Shown here piece after piece: positions 1-11,243 of a stretch of DNA of 64,000 nucleotides. This DNA comes from Proteromonas lacertae (Eukaryota; Sar; Bigyra; Opalinata; Proteromonadidae). The stretch is taken from positions 62,001 to 126,000 of the forward strand of contig NGBS01000315.1 of assembly GCA_002245135.1 (NCBI GenBank). The letters are read 5' to 3'. Numbering within the stretch: position 1 is the first letter of the stretch; every line of letters starts with the position of its first letter. The notes beneath the pieces are model-generated. The model worked only from the letters and a program-made list of their open reading frames with translations. It ran no database searches and was not told where the DNA came from. A program made the translations under genes and the position numbers.

Positions 1-1200
1 GAGGAGAAACCTGGATCACATTTACAACTTCCACTATCACAAGTTCCTCTGCTAGAACATTCTGTTGGCTGAGCATCAGTTTGTCTCCAATATTGTTTAT
101 GAGATGGTAAATATTTCTTACCTTCACTATTTACAATCTTAATTATTGGTATTCTATAATATATATATAATTATATATTTTATACTGTTTTAATGGTTTT
201 TTAATGATAATATCCAAGTAATTACCAGTATCAGCTAAAATTCTTCTTGCTGAAGGTATTTTATAATCATCATCATTTTCTTTTGTAGGAATTGATGGAT
301 TAACAGAAGGAACTTCAGTTGCACTACCATAAACATCTACAACTACATCATCTGCTAAAGCAGCAAATCCAAATTTCTATATAAATAATAATCATAAAAA
401 TCATACAACCATAGCTTCAGCTATATTCTTCTTTTGCATTTCAGCATCATCTGTTAAATAGACATTATACTTTTTTCCACTAAAAATATAATAACAGTAA
501 ATGTACATACTTTGCTGAAAATATATAAATATATTCTGTATTTGTAAGTGATCTTAAAGTATTAAATTCAGAGTGCTTATATATTTGTCTTGATGGTAAA
601 TAAACTCTCATTGGATCAAGATTTTCAACACATGTTCCTATATGAATAACAATATAAATAACAATACTTATAGAACAATCACTACCTTTATATCCTTCAT
701 CGCATTTGCAACCATAAGTTGAATCTTTATCCCAATTTGAATAATCATTTCCTTGAGAGATTTTAACACATATTCCATGATTACTACATACCTTATTTTT
801 GCTATTTACTGGGCAGTTTAATACTCCACAGGATGGACCACTAAATCCGTTTGGACATTCACATACTCCTTCTACACATTTGCCTATTCCACTACACTCT
901 TCTTGAGTTCTGTTTGCGTATAGTTTTTCAGAGTCAAACCATGTCGGTCCTTCAGGACATTTTACTATTTATCAATAAAACTCTCTTAATAAATACTTTG
1001 ATTACAAGTCACTCCTTTGTATTTATCATAACAGATGCAACGACTATGACCAAAATCGTATCCAAATAATGGATGTTTTATACCACAATATCCGTGAACA
1101 CTGAAAATATACAAGATTAATCATACCATGTGCTATTACTACAAATAGCTGATACATGTGCCATGTATATCATGAAAATAAATATAACAAGATTTTTCAT
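1..1200 (-). CDS. EGF-repeat secreted or surface protein, 3' part beyond window start
   Basis: The gene reads leftwards from ATG at 1200. The first 18 residues form a signal peptide (charged start, hydrophobic stretch, ending near HVSA). At least four cysteine-rich EGF-like modules follow: about 1170-1010, 960-830, 815-690, and one at 90-1 that runs off the window. The C-x-G-x-C-x-C spacing is seen, for example, in GKCVEGVCECPNGFSGPSC. Between the third and last modules is a region of about 150 residues with few cysteines that I do not recognise. Exons are short and joined by GTAT...TAG introns, for example near 1135-1110, 995-965 and 690-640. Such proteins usually act as secreted or adhesive cell-surface proteins. 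The signal peptide and modules are seen; an adhesion role is inferred. The 3' end, and hence any membrane anchor, is not visible. Confidence 0.7.
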
Positions 1201-1345
1201 CTGTTTATTATCTTGTTACGTTAATCAAGCCAAAAATAAAAGTTTGACAAAGGTTTGAGAATTTTTATATTTTCTCGATTTTCTCTTTTAATACAAATCA
1301 AATAGAAAGAATAATAAACAATTTTTAATCATGATATAGTTTTAT

Positions 1346-3779
1346 TTAGAGTTGACAAAATTTTATCAAATCAGGCAACAAACTTGGATTAAGTTGATCT
1401 GGTTGATAATTAGAGATTCTACTCACAATATTGGCTTTCAATTGACTATTTCCATTCTTATAAACAGCTGTACCAATCACTCTCAAACATAAATTCTTAA
1501 TATTTGGATCTTCATCATGTTCATATATGTAAAAACATCCTTGTAACAGTTTATCCATATCATCTAAATTATTATTCAAATTATTATCAATATTGTTCAA
1601 AATTGCATAATTCATCAATAATCCAGCTGTAGTGATAAAACATTTGTGTTGTTCATTTCTTTCTAAGTAATACATCATATGTTGGAAAAATAAAGATTTC
1701 TATTTATGAAATTAAAGATAAATTAATAAATTATACGAAATTGAGTAATAAATCATGAGGAGGTCTATTTTTAAACAGATTACATATTAACTTATAAAAT
1801 AAGCCAATTGTAATACTTGGTACTTCATTCGATTTTTCTAATATCTTATTATACAATGCAAATATCACTCCTTCACCTTTATTAATGAGTAATTCTTTAC
1901 CAGATGGATGAACTGATATATGTCTCATAAAATCACATGATACAAACAGGTTTGAAGGTGTAAATAGTTCAATTGAATCGTTAATGATTGGTATTACTTT
2001 ATCTGATATTTCAGAAATGTGATAATGACTTTCATCTTTAAGAATATCAATTATTTGTTTCAATTCTGCAATATGTTCAGGTTTAGAGGCGAATAGTTCG
2101 ATTATTCGTTTTTCTAAACCTGTTAGGTTGGTTTTGATGAATGAATTGAAATCTGTTTGAGGGAAATCTATTATAATATATATATATATATATTGACATA
2201 CATTGAGATACGAATTGTTGTGTTTGTTGTTGATTTGACTCATTTCCTCCACCTATCACCACATTTCCTGACTGTTTAGACTTTTGAATAAAATCAATAA
2301 TTTGAGGACGATAAAATATTGGAATCTATAAACAATAAATATATAAATATATATATAAAGTACATTATTCTTCATCAAGAATTCATCTGCAACTGTATAA
2401 GGATTATCTTCATAATTAAATGCTAATTCAAATGTTGTTGGTCCATGTCCTCCTTCTAATTCAACAGCTTGTACTTTATCATATAATTTCCCATCACTAG
2501 CTGGTGTTTTTGTGTTGTTTAATACTTTACCGATTTCAATCCAAGTGTTGGAGTCAGTTTCCCATTGAAAGGCTATTGCTTCACCATTTCTATTGAACAC
2601 TTTTACTTCGTTGTTTTTACTACCTGGTTCAGTGTTGATTCCGTTGTATATTGGTAATGTGCTAATGTCAATATTTTCACCAGTTCTGTTAAGTATAAAT
2701 ACAATATATAATATATGATATACTTTGATTCTTGTGCAGTTTTTATTTCTTCATAAAACGTGTTCATTTCTTCATCACTCGCAATCTTACTACTATCCTG
2801 TGTAAAGATTCTAATAACATGGTCACTACATCCTGTGATAATATCACCTGTTGGAGTACTACAAATACACCATAATGAAGATGGATGTTGTATTTCTTGA
2901 CTACAGATACTATCCTTCCATATTCTGCATATACAATCATCACTTACACTACCATATATATTATCACTAATCTCACATGCTTGCATTATAAATGGAGGTT
3001 TACCTTCTTCATTTTCAGGGCAGGTAAACTGTTGTTGTAAATTACCGTTACAATCCCATACACAAATTGTTCCATCATTTGAAGTTGATAAGAATCGATT
3101 ATTACTGACTAATTTCAAACATCTAATTGGTCCAGTGTGTTTATCAATTGTTTTGATTAATTGTTGATTGACAAATATTCTGATTTTACATCCTACTATC
3201 TTTGCATCAGGAGAACCTGATTCACCTTGTTGAATTCCAGTTGTTGCTGTTATTATAGTTGTTTCATTCAATCCTAATACACTGACTGCATTTTCATGAT
3301 CTGAAAGTGTGTATAACAAAGACATTTCTGGTAGTTTCCATACTTTTGCACATCCATCCCATCCTCCTGAGACTAAATTATCTCCACAGTAGGATAGTGA
3401 TACTACACCTCCATCGTGAGCATTTATTACGGAAACTGGGTTGAAAGAATAATCATAAATGTGAATTGTTCCATCTCTTGCACCAGAGAATAAACCACCT
3501 ACATATAAATAAATAAATTATACCTTCTTTCTTCTCTAGAATGCATATTACCCAAGATTGATTATCAAATATCAACCTACAATCATCTGCTGCACTCCAT
3601 AATCTGACAGTTCTATCCTATATTTATTTAAAATATTTTGATATACCTGAGAGCAACTATAGATCAAATGTTCGTAAACTTTTGAGAATGCTATGTCACG
3701 GACCTATAACTCGTCACTTGAGCAGATATACATAATCTTCATGACCTCGGTATGTTTTAGAAAGCATATAAGAATCCAT
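1346..3779 (-). CDS. PLAA: PLAA/Doa1 (Ufd3) homologue: WD40-PFU-PUL protein
   Basis: This is a multi-exon gene starting at ATG 3779 (MDSYMLSKTYRGHEDYV). A WD40 propeller lies at about residues 1-330, with repeats such as DRTVRLWSA, DGTIHIYD, GGWDGCAKVW and DGTICVWD. A PFU ubiquitin-binding domain follows (around 2620-2350, FNRNGEAIAFQWETDSNTWI). A C-terminal PUL domain (about 2330-1346) binds Cdc48/p97 in the family. Six or more tiny introns separate the exons, for example 3731-3704, about 2720-2690 and about 2365-2330. Predicted length is about 730 residues, usual for the family. The family delivers ubiquitinated cargo to Cdc48 for degradation, endosomal sorting and ribosome-quality functions. 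All three domains are in canonical order and no defect was seen. Confidence 0.87.
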
Positions 3780-3979
3780 CTTTGAGAAAAATAAAGAAGA
3801 AATTCTCTTTATCCAATTTTCAAGTTTACAGAGACAGCGTGATTCATTATGATATTTTAGATTTATTGGGTGTAGCAGCACAAAATATTATTTTATACAA
3901 CAATGATACAACAATACTGAAGATCATATTATAATTGCGAAATCTTATCTATTCTATCAAAAATAATACTCTATATGGG

Positions 3980-5245
3980 TTATTTTTTGGCTCTTCTAGC
4001 TCGTTTAATAGCCAAAGCAGAGGGATGGTTCATCTTATATTGAATAGTCATTCCATAAATCGTTTGTCTAGCCAATTGAATTGCTCTATTCAATGTATTC
4101 ATAGAAAACCTTTCTGCCACATTCACATAAGGATTAGAAGGATGAACAATATAAGGTAAAATAGAAGAATCAGGTTTAAATTGTTTCACTATATCAGGAA
4201 CTCCAGTATAACCTTCCCAAGTAATCTATTTAACATCAAACATGTTTGATTATTATACTTGCTTGGTGGGAAGTGTTAAAATTAAATCAAACATTTGTTT
4301 TAAATAATAGAATTCTGAATGATCTTTATATTGTTCAGGAACTTCTTCAACACACACTTTTCTATATTAAAATATAATGAAATGAAAAATAAAAGATGTA
4401 CAATGCTAAAATGATAATAATTTCTTCTTCAAATGGGATATTTCCATACCAATTCTATTTTGAAAAATTAAAAATTGATATTGGAATTTTAAATATTATA
4501 TACTTCAAAACCTTGCCAATATTTAAATAATGTTATAATTTCACACAAATGTGGGTGAATAATTGTTCTTTCTTTTAATATTTCATTTAATTCGTATAAG
4601 TCATAGCAGATATAGAATCTAGATAATTTACTGGTTAAAATATCTATAGTAGGATGGCCTAGTAATAATTATATATTATATATATTATATAATTCACACC
4701 TGAAACAAATATTTCGATTGTAATTTGGTCAATTTTATAAACTAGTGAGTTTCTATCCAAATGTTAAATAAATGGAATATTAAAAATGAGTAAAAGTAAA
4801 GAAGAAGAAGAAGAAAAAGAAGAAGTTAAATATGATAATTTTGTTATTATTACTCAGTGACGGTTCTAGGGGAATGATAATCTTTGAATTTCTCAATCAT
4901 ATTAAAGATTTCGATTTTGTAATCTTCACATTTTTCAACATCGAAATCGTTTAAGATAATATGTATATCTGTGCTTAGTCTGTCCTTAATTCCAGTATTA
5001 GAAGCCAGTCCTCCAAAACAAAAGATTTTTTGTGCTCTTTCTCCAAATAGCTTTTCAAGAGATTCTGTATATCTTTTGACAATGTTCCAACAATTTTCTG
5101 AGAGTGATTTATGTACTTCCAGATCATTTTGATAAAATGTGTGAACTTGATGCCATTCTATTTCTTTACTAAATGCTCCGATCTAGATATAAGATGTATA
5201 TTATATTTTCATATGAATGAAAAATACTAGTAGTCTGTGAGACAT
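3980..5245 (-). CDS. Probable OAS/cGAS-type nucleotidyltransferase with altered metal-binding residue
   Basis: Start ATG is at 5245 (MSHRLL, then an intron to about 5183). A nucleotidyltransferase-like stretch sits around 5045-4960: FGGLASNTGIKDRLSTDIHI. It resembles the G-S...T-x-x-(K/R)-x-x-S-D-x-D motif of OAS-like enzymes but shows D-I-H where D-x-D is expected. After an intron of about 100 bases comes the strand ITIEIFVSG, the position of the third acidic residue, here Glu. Helical segments follow (LFKYWQGFE; then FEEEIIIILALYIF), resembling the KYW and YALELL helices of OAS. The C-terminus has ILPYIVHPSNPYVNVAERF, matching the D-P-(A)-(D)-P-x-N-V block of OAS C domains. Five to six introns. 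The fold assignment is fairly good. Catalytic activity is doubtful because of the D-x-H change. A TRF4-like poly(A) polymerase relative is the main alternative. Confidence 0.58.
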
Positions 5246-5318
5246 AATATCCAAACAAAATAAAATTCAAAAGTTTGATAAAGCTTGATTCCCTTTTTTA
5301 ATTATTGCTTGTTTTTGA

Positions 5319-6102
5319 ATGTCTGATAGCTTAGATGACTTTTTAGCACAGATCAATGCTATTGCACCAAAGAAATCTGAAGTTTTAAAAACAGATGTAC
5401 TTATTTCAAAACCCCCAGAAGCAGATGCACCTAACAATGCTGACATACCACAGCCACCACCACCACAAACACCAACAGGTATTAATTATTTAGTTATAAT
5501 GATTAAATAGAGATTGTTCCAAATACAACAGGTGAACCAGTTGTTCCACAACCACATAAAAAGTATAATTATATTGTTCTGACTATATATAGAGAAAAGA
5601 ATGAAAAAAATGGAGCTAAACCAAAGAAACCAGAGAAATTAGATGTATTTTACTTTTTGTATAATCTTTATAGTATAAAAAAGTGTCAAAACGTAAATTC
5701 TATCGAATAGCTGGAGGTGAAAAATGGTTCGATCCTACACTACAAGAATGGCCTGAAGACGATTTCAGAGTATTTGTCGGTAATTTAGGTAATGAAGTAG
5801 ATGATGAAAGACTGAAGAAAACATTTGCACATTATAAATCAGTAGCAAAAGTAAAAGTTGTAAGAGATAAACGAAATTTAAAGACTAAAGGTTATGGTTT
5901 TGTTAGTTTTCTAGATCCTGAGGAATGTTTAAAGGCATTAAAAGAGATGAATAACCAATACTGTGGAAATAAGCCAATGAATTTGAAAATTAGTCAATGG
6001 AAGAAGAGAAGTCAAGATGCAGCTAAGAAAGAATGGAAAGAACAACAAAGAAAGTTGTTGGCAATGACAAAGAAGTCATCTGTTGATATAATTCCAGAAT
6101 AA
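5319..6102 (+). CDS. RBM42: RBM42-like RNA-binding protein (single RRM)
   Basis: Exon 1 starts at ATG 5319 with a short acidic then proline-rich leader. Three GTAT...TAG introns follow, near 5480-5511, 5563-5590 and 5645-5680. The main exon carries the RBM42 signature: RKFYRIAGGEKWFDPTLQEW, then one RRM (about 5765-5990). RNP2 is RVFVGNLG and RNP1 is KGYGFVSF. After the RRM comes the family-typical basic tail (SQWKKRS... and KKEWKEQQRK). Total length is about 220 residues, shorter than animal RBM42 because the N-terminal region is reduced. RBM42 proteins bind hnRNP K and pre-mRNA or 3'UTR targets in the nucleus and stress granules. The function here is by homology only. Confidence 0.85.
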
Positions 6103-6212
6103 ATATTTTGTTTTTGATTTTAATTATTTATTGCAAATGATTGTTGTGTTATTGAATTTAAGATGAAAAAAAAAATGATGAAAATGAAAAGAAAAATAAT
6201 AATAATGAGTTT

Positions 6213-7586
6213 TTATAATATAATTTGTGAATTAACACTTTCTTTTATAACTTTATAAGGTAAAATAACACTCGAATTAACAGCAATCTCACTCAATATC
6301 TCCACATCTGAACCAATGATACAAATCTTATCAGAATTTTCATATGAATAAATATCACTCTTTTCACCAACAATTCTACACCAATTTCCAATATTAACTT
6401 GTGGTTCAATTATTGAATATTTTATACAGCAGTTATTACCAATTGTTACACCATCATGAATTACACAATTCGATATTCTTGTTCCTTCTCCAATTTTACA
6501 ATTCTTTCCAATATAAACATTTGGACCAATGAAAGTGTTTGGATTGATTTGGCTTGAGTTATGAATACATACAGATGTATTATTGTCTTTATTATTATTA
6601 TTATTATTATTATTTTCTTGATAATATTGAACTAAAAAATCATTGCAATATATTAATGAATTTGGTGTTTTAATAGGACACCAAAAGCCTTTATATTTAT
6701 AGGAATATACCAATCCTTTATTGATTAATGAAACAACTAAATCATGTTCTAAACTTAAATAATCATCAGGAACAGAATATAACATTTGAGAAGCTGTTGA
6801 TTTACTATAATATTATAAAGATAAATAAATGAATTAATACTTATGTTCTTTTACTCGTTGATTATACACATTATCTCCAATTTCTTTAATTAGATTCAAT
6901 ACTCCAACATTGAACATATATAAACCACAATTAATATATGTGCTGATAAATGTTTCTGGTTTTTCTGCATAATGTATTACTTGATTTTGCTTTTTATCTT
7001 CATCACAGATCATACAGCCATAATGCGATGTATTTCTAATATATATTAAATAATATAATAATAATATAATAAATACATTTTTTGTGATAAATCTGTTATA
7101 GATACACCCATCATAACCAAGGTCAATGGATTAATTTTCAACATTTCGTACATTTCTTTGATTGGATGATTGCAACATATATCACCATTTATAATCATTA
7201 GTACATCAGGATTTCCTTCTAATATTCTATCATAATATAATCTTAAACCACCTGCTGTTCCAATTCCTCTTTTTTCTTGAATATAATCAATTGGTACTTT
7301 GTAAATCTCTTTATATTTTTCAATAAATGGATTGAATATCTCTGCTCTGAAGAAACCCATCAAAATAATCTCACAATTCTTAGAAAATTGCATTACTGCT
7401 TCAATATGATGGCAAATCAGTGGTTTACCAGCAACTATAAATTAATGAAAAAATAATACCTTCAACCAAGGGTTTGGGTGTGGTTAAGGAAACAGGACGA
7501 TATTGAATGTTTTCAGTAGGTCCTCCAACTAGAACAATTGCTTTTACATGAACCTAAACAATGTATTCAATTTAATATACGCTCAT
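6213..7586 (-). CDS. GMPPA: Mannose-1-phosphate guanylyltransferase regulatory subunit alpha (GMPPA-like)
   Basis: ATG at 7586 encodes only MS before an intron (7580-7554). The nucleotidyltransferase domain then begins with AIVLVGGPTEN, the GMPPA-style degenerate form of the GG-x-G-T-R-L loop. The domain continues through TPKPLVEVAGKPLICHH, IGTAGGLR, INGDICCNHPI and ETFISTYINCGLYMF. The C-terminus (about 6680-6213) is a left-handed beta-helix with hexapeptide repeats (IGPNVYIGKNCKIGEGTRIS). An Asn-rich stretch (about 6585-6615) interrupts the linker. Four introns; predicted length about 415 residues, as expected. GMPPA is the GDP-mannose-sensing regulatory partner of GMPPB in GDP-mannose synthesis in the cytosol. 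No GMPPB gene is in the window. Confidence 0.85.
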
Positions 7587-7755
7587 TGATAGAAATAAGA
7601 ATAATTTCAGAAAAGAAATACAAATAGTTATCGAGCCTAGATATCATTTATGGTGTTTGGAATTAATTTCATGTACCCCGAAATCTACGGTTTCTCTTTT
7701 AAAAATATTGTTTCTTGTTAACTGGCAGTTGATTTGAAAAGTTAGTAGAGTAAAG

Positions 7756-9363
7756 ATGACGTCTTTTCCCTTCCAAAGTGAAATACACAATGTCACAAAG
7801 ATGCCGAAAGGATCTTGTCATTTGTGTGGTAAAGAAGATTGCGGTAAAAGAACCGGAAGAGTGATATGCAAACAATGTGGTAAAGTATTCTGCGTAGGAC
7901 AATTACATAAAAAATTCGGTTTAAGTGTTGAAGCAAATGATTGTAACTTTATTTGTCCTAAGTGTACTGGTATTTGTTGTTGTGTTGCTCCTTGTCACAT
8001 GAATCACACACATTGTAAAACCTTCACAGTAAGAGAAAACAAAAGAAAGAAAAAAGAGATGTTACTCCAGACTAATGAAATCAATTGCAACAAAATCAGA
8101 CGTATTAATAGTGTATTAGATACATTTTCTGCAAGTCAAAATACTTTTATACCACTTCCAGAAGAATCACCAATTCCTCGATTTACTGAATTATTTGATA
8201 GAAACCAAAGATTTGCCTTGAATGCTGTTTATTATTGGGGAACTGAACCTCCTGAGACATGTATATACACTCGTATTGTAATTATATATTGAAATATAGG
8301 TGGAAAAGAACCATCCGATATTCTACAAACAATATATGACTCAATAACTGAAGATATGAAAGATATATCATTTTATATTACAATTATTTTATATTTTTAT
8401 ATTTTCTTTAATTTCTCTTTTTTTACCAATATCCAGCTTTTCAATTACTCAATAAAGATCTAATCAAACAGGTAAAAGATAATGAAATTGTATCTTCTAG
8501 AAGTAATGTTTTAAATTCTTTTATTAAACAATTAATGGACAGTACAATCACTGCTCATGTTGTTTGGACTTTTACTACCATTGCTCCAACCGTTGGTGAT
8601 GATGAAAATAATAATAACCTTAACTCTACTGCTGCTGCTATGGATAAAATGATACTTAGACCTCCTAAGCCAGGACCAGCTTTGAGTGTGTTATTGAGGA
8701 CTTATGACTCGTTAATTATTTCATTAGAGAATAAATCGCATTATGATGCTAATTCTGATAGTAGATTATGTATATACATACATGTACTTATTTATAGCCT
8801 TTGATTTTTGTATAATTAATCATCACGAAGATTCTCAAAATGCTGCAAAGATATTGGCTACATCTATCAGTTTAATAACAAGAACTATATCTGCAGCTTG
8901 TGGCTCGTTTGATATCACAGAGAATTGGAGTTTAGGACCAAATTATAAGCATTCCACAACTAACCTTGCTGATTTATCACTATTAGATAAAATGTACCAT
9001 GAAATACAAGAATATGCAACGCAAATACAAGAACTGGATGAACAGTATGTAATTATTATAAAACTTCCTGGTGTAAGTACTTCTGAGGATCCTGTGATGA
9101 AGAATGTACCACTATTAAGTTTTATAATTCTTGATATTATAAAGAGTGATCCAAAGTCTGTCTTAGACATAAACAAGATCTTCTTTGAAAAGAATATAAT
9201 GCTTGTGAAAGTAGCGTTTAATATAAAGAAAGACTGGACTACTGAACTATCTACAAGGTCAAAATTTATACAGTATGAAGTAATGGAGTTAAAACTATTT
9301 AAGAAATCATTAGATGATGAAAACAGTGAGTATTCATCATTTGATTCAGTAAAATCATTTTAA
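7756..9363 (+). CDS. CDCA7-type CXXC_R1 zinc-finger protein
   Basis: The start is ATG 7756; a second in-frame ATG at 7801 is an alternative. Residues about 18-95 hold a cysteine-rich module (CHLCGKEDCGKRTG..., CKQCGKVFCVGQLHKKFG, ICPKCTGICCCVAPC, HTHC). It closely follows the CDCA7 zf-4CXXC_R1 layout, including the characteristic C-P-x-C-x-G-I-C-x-C block. The remaining ~350 residues have no domain I recognise. Introns are at about 8263-8300, a longer one near 8365-8433 and 8771-8798, plus a possible one near 8470. CDCA7 proteins bind hemimethylated or non-B DNA and recruit the HELLS remodeller for DNA methylation maintenance. Whether that role holds here is inference. The gene is not a canonical full-length CDCA7. 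Confidence 0.68.
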
Positions 9364-9479
9364 TGTATTTTTCTAATCCATGAATTTATTGTTTTTTAAA
9401 TTTTTAAATTTTTGAATTGGGTGTTTCAAAATTCGGAACATTTTTTTGAAACAAAAACTTCATTTCTTTTTTTACTTCA

Positions 9480-11098
9480 ATGTCTAGCACAGAGAAACCT
9501 AAAGAAGACAAAAGCATCGACAAGAAAGCTGATGCTGAAAAAGAGACAAAAGAACAACCAAAGCCTGAAATAAAACTTACTGATGAGGATTATGTGAGAA
9601 TCGGTATGCTCATGCAATCTATATAATAGGAATGAAATTGAATGTTAAAAATATCATGAGAGGTGTTGATACAACTCAAAGCAGATTCATCAGTCGAGCA
9701 ATTCGTACCACAGTAGGTATTCGAAAGAGATTAAATGCGAAGAAGTTATTACCTTACATCATAAAAACCATCAGCAGTACAGATCCAATGAAACAAGTCT
9801 TAATCGAAGCATTGTTATGTGTTGGAAGAAAAGATGGTTCTGGTGCAGAAGTAGCTACAATGAGTGAAAACAGCCATGTAATCAAAGATTATCCTGAAGT
9901 AATAATTTACTATAGTTATTTGGTATTATGTTTGATGAAAATGAATGAATTATATGAAGATAGTATAAAATTGTGTGAAATGATATTTGACTATATAAAG
10001 AAATACCATCGCCATTCATTAGATATGTTACTAGGAAAGGTATATTATATTTATATAATAACGAATAACCGTTTAAAAAGAAATGACAAAATCCGTAGTA
10101 AGTTAATAAAATATCATCGTGAAAGTTGTATATTAAAATATGAATATTGTGAATGTGTAATATTGAATGGATTATTACATAATGATATAAGCAATAAAGA
10201 TTATGAAAGCGCCTCCAATTTGATCAGTAAAACCACCTTCCGTAGTAGTATAAGTAATAACCAATATATTCGATATTTATATTATTGTGCCATTATTAAT
10301 GCGATGCAATTATGTTATTCTGATGCTTATCAACAATTAACTCATAGTTTAAGAAAGTCACCTGAAATGAAAGTAAAGAAAAATGAAAATGAAAATAAGA
10401 AGAATGAGAATAATGATGAAGAAAAAGAAAAAGAAAAAGAAAAAGTAGTAGAAGAAATTGGAAAAGGTTTTATTCGAAAAGAAACAAAATTATTATCAAT
10501 TGTAACAATGCTAATGGGAGAAGAACCTGATAAAAGGACATTTTATAATTCTTATGTAAAGAGAGTAATAAAACCATACGTAATGATATGTGAATCTGTA
10601 CAAAAAGGAGATTTAAAAGAATATAATGAAGTTTATAAGAAATATAAAAATATATTTGAAAAAGATGGTTTAAACTGGTTAATTGAAAGATTAAGGCATA
10701 ATGTGATAAAAATTGGATTGCATAAAATCACTTTAAGTTATGATCGAATAAGTTTAGAAGATATAACCAAAAAATTACATTTTGAAAGTGTAGAAGATGC
10801 TGAATACATCTGTAGTAAAACAATCTATGATGGTGTAATTGATGCAGAATTAGATAATGAAAAGAAATTACTAATAACGAAAGAAAGTGTGAATGAATAT
10901 AAATCATTAAATCCAATAGAAGCATTTAGTAAACGAAGTGATTTTTGTAATGATGTTTATAGTGAAGCGATGAAATCTATGAGATACAATTTAACTGCTT
11001 ATAAAGAATTAGATGAAGGTGATAGTGATAATAATAATGAAAATGAAGAAGATATTGGTTTAGATGATGATGATGATGATGATTACTTTGATATTTAA
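9480..11098 (+). CDS. RPN3: 26S proteasome regulatory subunit RPN3 (PSMD3)
   Basis: Exon 1 (ATG 9480) encodes a Lys/Glu-rich leader ending in KLTDEDYVRIG. A single 26-base-class intron (about 9605-9629) precedes the long exon. That exon shows the RPN3 TPR/helical repeats, then a PCI domain (about 10,650-10,890: LHKITLSYDRISLEDI, then DGVIDAELDNEK). The acidic C-terminus has a run of aspartates (around 11,062-11,085), as in RPN3 tails. A low-complexity Lys/Glu/Asn insert sits at about 10,370-10,460. Predicted length is about 530 residues, usual for the family. It is a scaffold subunit of the proteasome lid. It lies tail-to-tail with the ACC gene. Confidence 0.9.
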
Positions 11099-11243
11099 AA
11101 AGACATATAAAATATTCTTTGATTATTATTATTATTATTATTATTATATATTTTTTTTGTTTTGTAGAATAATCAAAAAATGTGTCAGTAAGTTTAATAA
11201 CAAAAAAATGAAAATCAGGAAATAATAATAATAATAATTTTAA

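Noticed and set aside
851-1069. A + strand open stretch across the first EGF gene
   Set aside because: It is antisense to cysteine-rich exons that keep frame across introns on the other strand.
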